Of a stretch of DNA of 64,000 nucleotides, positions 59,405 to 64,000 are shown piece after piece; the first letter of the stretch is position 1, and each line of letters opens with the position of its first letter. The position numbers and the translations under genes were made by a program. The notes beneath the pieces are model-generated. The model made no database searches and was not told where the DNA came from. It saw only the letters and a list, made by a program, of their open reading frames with translations. The DNA lies in assembly GCA_004026145.2 (NCBI GenBank), contig CP034985.2, forward strand, positions 8,085,968-8,149,967, given 5' to 3'. Source of the DNA: Takifugu bimaculatus (lineage: Eukaryota; Chordata; Actinopteri; Tetraodontiformes; Tetraodontidae).

Positions 59405-61350
59405 CTGGCCACGGAGGAGGACTTAACTCAATCTTATGGGTAATGATATATTATTTGTTCTGGATTGTTTGTGCTCCCTGGTTTGTTTTGGTGGCACAGA
59501 GCGTGGCGCTCTCCAGATCTGGGGAAAGAGAAGATGCGAGAAGGTCCGTAGAGAGTGAAGCTGCAGGAAAAGGCAGACAGGGAGTGGAGGCAGTGAGCCA
59601 GAGTGAGCGGCCTCCAGGGACAACAGCTGAGGTGAACCCATCGATCCGAGTCGGGTTTCACCTCCTCAGCAGTGACGGCGGCGCTCTGCCATGGAACTGA
59701 GCCCTGCATCCCGTCTGGACACGCTGACCTCGACCCTATACTGCGTCTGTCGCCTCCGTTTGTGAGACAGTCACAGGAAAACAGAACTGAAACGTGTCTG
59801 CAATCCTTCGAGCTGATTTGTAAGCATCCTGTGGAAAGAAAACCCAACAAAAAAAGCTCGACATGGCATGAAGACTCCCTCCAGTTTTACACGTCCCTAC
59901 TTCTCATCGCCAGGAGCCTGAAAGAACCAGATCCACTCGTGAGTGTTGGGGCTCTGACGGAGGACAGGGCACCTCTCAAAGCCCTCCACTGTCATCCAAG
60001 ATGAGTGAGCCTTGTGACAGATGACCGAGCATGTGGCATCCCGCTGACCCCTGACCCGGAAACCTTTCTCCCATCAGTCCCTGCTGGGGCTAACTGGGGT
60101 GGTTCCACTGGCCACTGGGGTTCCTTTGTGTGCGTGGGCTATCCCATCAGAAGAGGTCAGGCAGGGGTGAGCCCAGGAACAGGCGAACTTTGACCCGCCC
60201 GCTACAGGCCGTAGGTTGTAGTATTCAGGCAGAGTGTGCCGGAGCTGATAAGATTGAGACTTGGAGGCAGATGACAGATAAGACTGATACAATAGTTTGC
60301 AGTTACAAGTCAGCATATGAAAACAGACCACACAAAGACAATGGATATGAAGCGATAGTGTGATCTGAAGCTGATTAGATAGAAATGTCTTAGCTCGTGT
60401 CCCTCGGCGGCCATGCTAACAACTGTAGTTTACAATTCCTTACATATGGAGCAGGGCCAGAGCTTGGATAATTGACTCCATTCATCAATGGCAATGCTTT
60501 CTTTGGCTCAATCCTATTTTAATGGCTGTTATTTTGTTTGTTTATCGTTAGAGTACATGTGATTTTGGCGATAGCAAATCTTAACCGCTAAATTGTAGTT
60601 TCAAGCTGAAAATCACGACAGTCCCAGTTGCATAAATTAAAAATCTCTTTAAAATTGCCTTTATGGACTTTCTCAAAAAAATAACATGAATTATTAATGG
60701 GGAGATACAAGTAGATTTTGTTTTTCCTCTCCGATTCAGAGAGCTGCCAGGGAAAAGATGTCGTTTGTAACTGAAAACTCCAGAAAACCTCAAAGGGCTT
60801 TTAGAGTAAAACCAAAAGGAACATTTCTTTGAATTTTCTAGACCAAACTCCTGCTTAATTGAGCTCTATGGAAGGTTTACAGTATTACAAGTAAAACAAA
60901 TTTCACTGCAAATGGAGAAACAGCAACGAAAGGAAAATACTTGCAATTCGGCGAAAGTGTCAGTCAGAGCGAGCAGTTAGACTCCGAGCTGGATATTGAA
61001 AGTGAAGTATTTACAGTACCATAAGTGCTCAATACAAAATGGACAACTTTTTTGGCCAGTCTATTCCGGAAGAGCCATGGAGCCAACTGAGGACTTTATC
61101 CTGGACCCAGTCCAAAACCTTTTCAGCAGCCTGACCACCCAGAGGGCCAGACAGCACCAGTTACACTGAGCCCGCCTCAGCCAGCAGTCAGGCTGAGCGA
61201 CCCGACCAGAGGATCGGGCATTTAACCCAGACCAAACACGCCACTGCCATCTCCATGAACGGTAAGAGCTGGGTACTGAAACAGGAAGAGGTAGTCTCCC
61301 CATTTCTGATGGCATTTTTTGCTACTTTCACACAGAAAAACACACTCAAA

Positions 61351-61353
<3 letters not shown>
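59405..61353. other. Unannotated stretch
   Basis: About 1.9 kb without a supported gene. The AT-rich part at 60460-60960 is unique and possibly regulatory. A perfect GLI-type site (GACCACCCA) lies at 61133-61141. Confidence 0.5.

Positions 61354-61429
<76 letters not shown>
61354..61429 (+). repeat. (TG)n microsatellite
   Basis: Perfect TG tract of about 76 bp, among the longest uninterrupted tracts in the window. Confidence 0.97.
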
Positions 61430-61430
<1 letters not shown>

Positions 61431-61994
61431 TCCAACACGCAGCTTCCCTGTGCCAAGAGCTCCGTGTACACCAGTTGAATGAACATCACCCCGGTCTCAG
61501 GTCAGATGTTAAGGGGGTTACAGTAGAACTTGGTGTTTGGAGGATCATTTTCCCAGGTTTGTTTTTGCCATACGGCTCATGTGCAATAAAAACACCAGCG
61601 GACATCACAGCGCACACACACTTTGCAAGGTAAACACACACACACACTCACACACTTGTGCTGGACGAGACCATTTCTCAGGCCCTCGCGGTGAATGTCC
61701 CTTCAAGGAATCTAACCCCTCCACAGCCTTCTCTCGCGCCGCTCCACCATCTGACCCTTCACGCGGTTCTACCCATCAAAGGTCAAGTCGACGCAGTTCA
61801 ATCGTGACCCTGCCAACGCCGGCGCTACGCTGGTCTGTAATGAGGATGGGACTGCGAGGGCCAGGGTGATGGCGGGCGCTATAGCCCAGGGCGTGGAGGG
61901 GAAATAACGTGTGAAGTGCAATCTGCAGGGTGTGTCTGCCAAGTGAGATCAAGCCTTTCCGTGCACAATGAAAGTATGTCGTCCAGCTACGGGA
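61430..61994. other. Unannotated stretch
   Basis: Mixed, GC-rising sequence leading up to the promoter-like block. A short CA run lies at 61635-61646. No gene supported. Confidence 0.5.
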
Positions 61995-62430
61995 AATATC
62001 TCCGCCCCCTCCCCCCCCCCAAGTACTTGACACACTGACTAAGTCACAGAATGTATGCAGAGTAGAGGAGCCTATAAAAAGCCTCAGAATAGAATCAGAA
62101 TCCCCCCCCCCATAGCAGCGAGAGCAGAGTCGTGCGCTGCAGCCCGACGATAACGGAACGGCGCTGTCAGCCGGGGGACGGATTCAGGCCTGTGCTAAAA
62201 ATAGCTCCCGACACAGCGCCACTCTCAACGCCGACTGAGAATCTCTCATCACACTTCCACACACAGGGACGGCTCGGGCGGGCGCGCACGCCTCGCTCGG
62301 CACGTAGTTTGAACAGTAACCTGATCGAGCCGCCGCAGAAACCAGAGGCAATCAGGAATCAAAGCGAACCCAGCCTGTGCATGCGTGCATGTGCCGCAGA
62401 CATGTGAGCGTGTGCACGGGGACCAGGGTG
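61995..62430 (+). promoter_or_regulatory. Putative TATA + CpG promoter with non-coding first exon
   Basis: In order there are a GC box (CCGCCCCCT, 62002-62010), a C-run, a TATA box (TATAAAAA, 62073-62080), a second C-run where transcription would start (about 62100-62112), then a CpG-dense leader (62130-62340). A perfect MEF2 site (CTAAAAATAG) lies at 62195-62204. A consensus-like donor (CAGG|GTGAGG) is at 62428. No ATG occurs between 62113 and 62381, so the first exon would be non-coding or carry only a short upstream frame. It may start a lncRNA, an alternative transcript, or the next gene rightwards. Confidence 0.4.
62195..62204 (+). promoter_or_regulatory. Perfect MEF2 site
   Basis: CTAAAAATAG matches the MEF2 consensus CTA(A/T)4TAG exactly. 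It lies within the CpG-dense leader after the TATA box. Confidence 0.45.
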
Positions 62431-62881
62431 AGGTAGTCAGAGATAAATGGAAGCAGAGTTTGTGGGGGCGGGGGACCACTTTTCCCTTCATAAAGCGAGG
62501 AGCACATGCCTCTGATGTGCCCCACCGGAGGAGGAAGGAGAGGCTTTTTCGTCAGCAACGAGGAGATCTGTCTCTTCTCCTTTAGCTCCTCGGAGAGGGC
62601 GAGAGGAGTCAAAGGAGGAGGGGGGGGCGGGATAAAAGATGTGTTTGCTCAGTACCACAGGCTGACACGTCTCTCTTATCTCCTGCCCAGGAAAACCACA
62701 TGCCCCGAGTCTACGAGGGGAGCAATGGGGAGCTAGATGAGGTGCAAGTGTGTGAAAGGGGGTAAGATTTAAAAATGCCCTTGAATCAGAGGAGCGTTGA
62801 TGCCGTGCATCCTGCAGGATGACAGTTATTCAGGGTGAGAGAGAGAGATGGAGGTGGGAAAAGGTAAATGACTGGCCACTG
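62431..62881. other. Unannotated stretch
   Basis: G-rich plus strand around 62590-62635. No gene supported. Confidence 0.5.
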
Positions 62882-62891
62882 CCCCCCCCCC

Positions 62892-62924
<33 letters not shown>
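62882..62924 (+). repeat. Poly(C)-(CA)n compound tract
   Basis: About 13 C running directly into about 30 bp of CA. Confidence 0.95.
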
Positions 62925-62926
<2 letters not shown>

Positions 62927-63770
62927 GGAGTGGCGTGGACACGCACCGCAGCGCCGCCATCGAACAGCCTCACACAGCAGCAAACCGGGAGTCATCAGGA
63001 GTGACGGGAAAAGGCCGATGCGTTTGATCTGGATTCCCTGCCTGGAAACAAAAGTGGACACAAATTGTAAAATGTCAAACAACATTTAGGTTGGTTGGAG
63101 GGGGGGGGCTCAGTTTGATTAGTTTTGTGTTACCGGACGGAGCCCAAGGCCCACCAAGGCATTGCCATTGACTCGGTGGATGGATTTGTGAAGTTGAACG
63201 CTGAGTTTAACGCACACATTAGTCTCCCGACTGGTGACCGGGGCAGCGCCAGTGTGTGCGTTTGTGACTGGTCCCACATGTTCAACTCCTGCTGAACCAT
63301 GCAGCCAATTCCCCTGTTTATTGACTGGAAGCCGATACCTTTAAGGGCTTCATTCATACTACATTGCGTGAGGTAAATTCAATAGCCAGGCATGGTGGTG
63401 TGTGCGTTGCCCTTCAGAACCCTAAGCTAACCTTTTTGGGGGGGTTTTAACACATTGGATGTCTGCTGCTGCTTGTGTTCTCTTCTACAGAAGCTGTTCT
63501 GTTCTCTACTCATCTGGTGCTCTGCATCATTTCAGAACAAAGAGGCAAATAAAAGAAAAGTATACAGGCCCAGAAGCCCACTGATCTTATAGAATTAAGT
63601 TTCACATAGCACTAAACATACTCTTCCATGACATAAATATGCACCAGTCCACATATGCTGCTCCGAGGAACAGACCCAAGTGTTGGCATGTGTGTGATCT
63701 AGCGTCTGCAGCTCGTGGTGTGGATTTACAGCAAGGCTCACAACTTTACTTCCGACCCATCTTGCACGCC

Positions 63771-63772
<2 letters not shown>
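62925..63772. other. Unannotated stretch
   Basis: No supported gene. A good polypyrimidine-AG acceptor ends at 63490 and is followed by an open frame of 33 codons without a domain or a clear donor. Confidence 0.45.

Positions 63773-63814
<42 letters not shown>
63773..63814 (+). repeat. (CA)n microsatellite
   Basis: Perfect CA tract of about 42 bp. Confidence 0.96.
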
Positions 63815-63817
<3 letters not shown>

Positions 63818-64000
63818 GTTTAGGGAAGGTGCACTCTTTATCACTGTGACATTTTCATTTCACACGCAGCCTAAGAAGCCATGCATTTACACGCGTGTTT
63901 CCTGTGCCCCCGCTCTGAAGCACAACACCGGCCACTTAGCGTTTAGCGACTGCAGATCAACCCCATGTTCTTCCACTTCCACCTTTTCCTGGGAAAGCTC

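Noticed and set aside
63490..63595. Exon after a strong acceptor ending at 63490
   Set aside because: The 33-codon open frame ends in a stop and has no domain. The AAATAAAAG inside it makes a terminal exon conceivable but unsupported.

Overview
The window reads as teleost fish nuclear DNA that is almost entirely non-coding. Pointers to a fish are the high density of long (CA)n/(TG)n tracts (about 20, several over 60 bp), frequent poly(G)/poly(C) runs, two non-autonomous hAT transposons, a decayed Tc1-like transposase tail, and two copies of a short repeat bounded by CA/GT tracts. No ORF resembles a known full-length protein. Most open frames are chance frames or readings of microsatellites. 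I see no tRNA, rRNA, CRISPR, phage or prokaryotic feature.

Layout. Positions 1-1030 look like the AT-rich 3' UTR tail of a plus-strand gene ending at an AATAAA signal (1008-1013); the gene could not be identified. A CpG-dense block (1040-1560) follows at once. It carries an RFX X-box-like site overlapping a strong Kozak ATG and a 13-codon frame ending at a consensus splice donor, so it may be the promoter and first exon of a second plus-strand gene. If so, the rest of the window would be intronic. A second exon-like segment, in compatible phase, lies at 32996-33057. Both are tentative.

From 1.6 to 62 kb the sequence is desert-like. AT-rich, TAAT/octamer-rich blocks look like developmental enhancers, notably 7190-7460, 20880-21075, 23380-23880, 30345-30450, 36890-37260, 43230-43620, 54100-54540 and 56130-56440. 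Between them lie simple repeats and transposon fragments. Three perfect DR1 nuclear-receptor elements lie between 43.3 and 51.0 kb, and eight perfect POU octamers are spread across the window. A second promoter-like block (GC box, TATA box, CpG-dense 5' region with a MEF2 site and a splice donor) lies at 61995-62430.

The likeliest reading is a regulatory desert or giant intron beside a developmental transcription-factor gene (a genomic regulatory block). This rests on composition and motifs only; conservation could not be tested. The most unusual local structure is at 4463-4996: a 38/40-bp inverted repeat whose right arm abuts a 17-bp direct copy of sequence about 500 bp upstream, consistent with a templated-insertion (template-switch) scar or an unusual mobile element.
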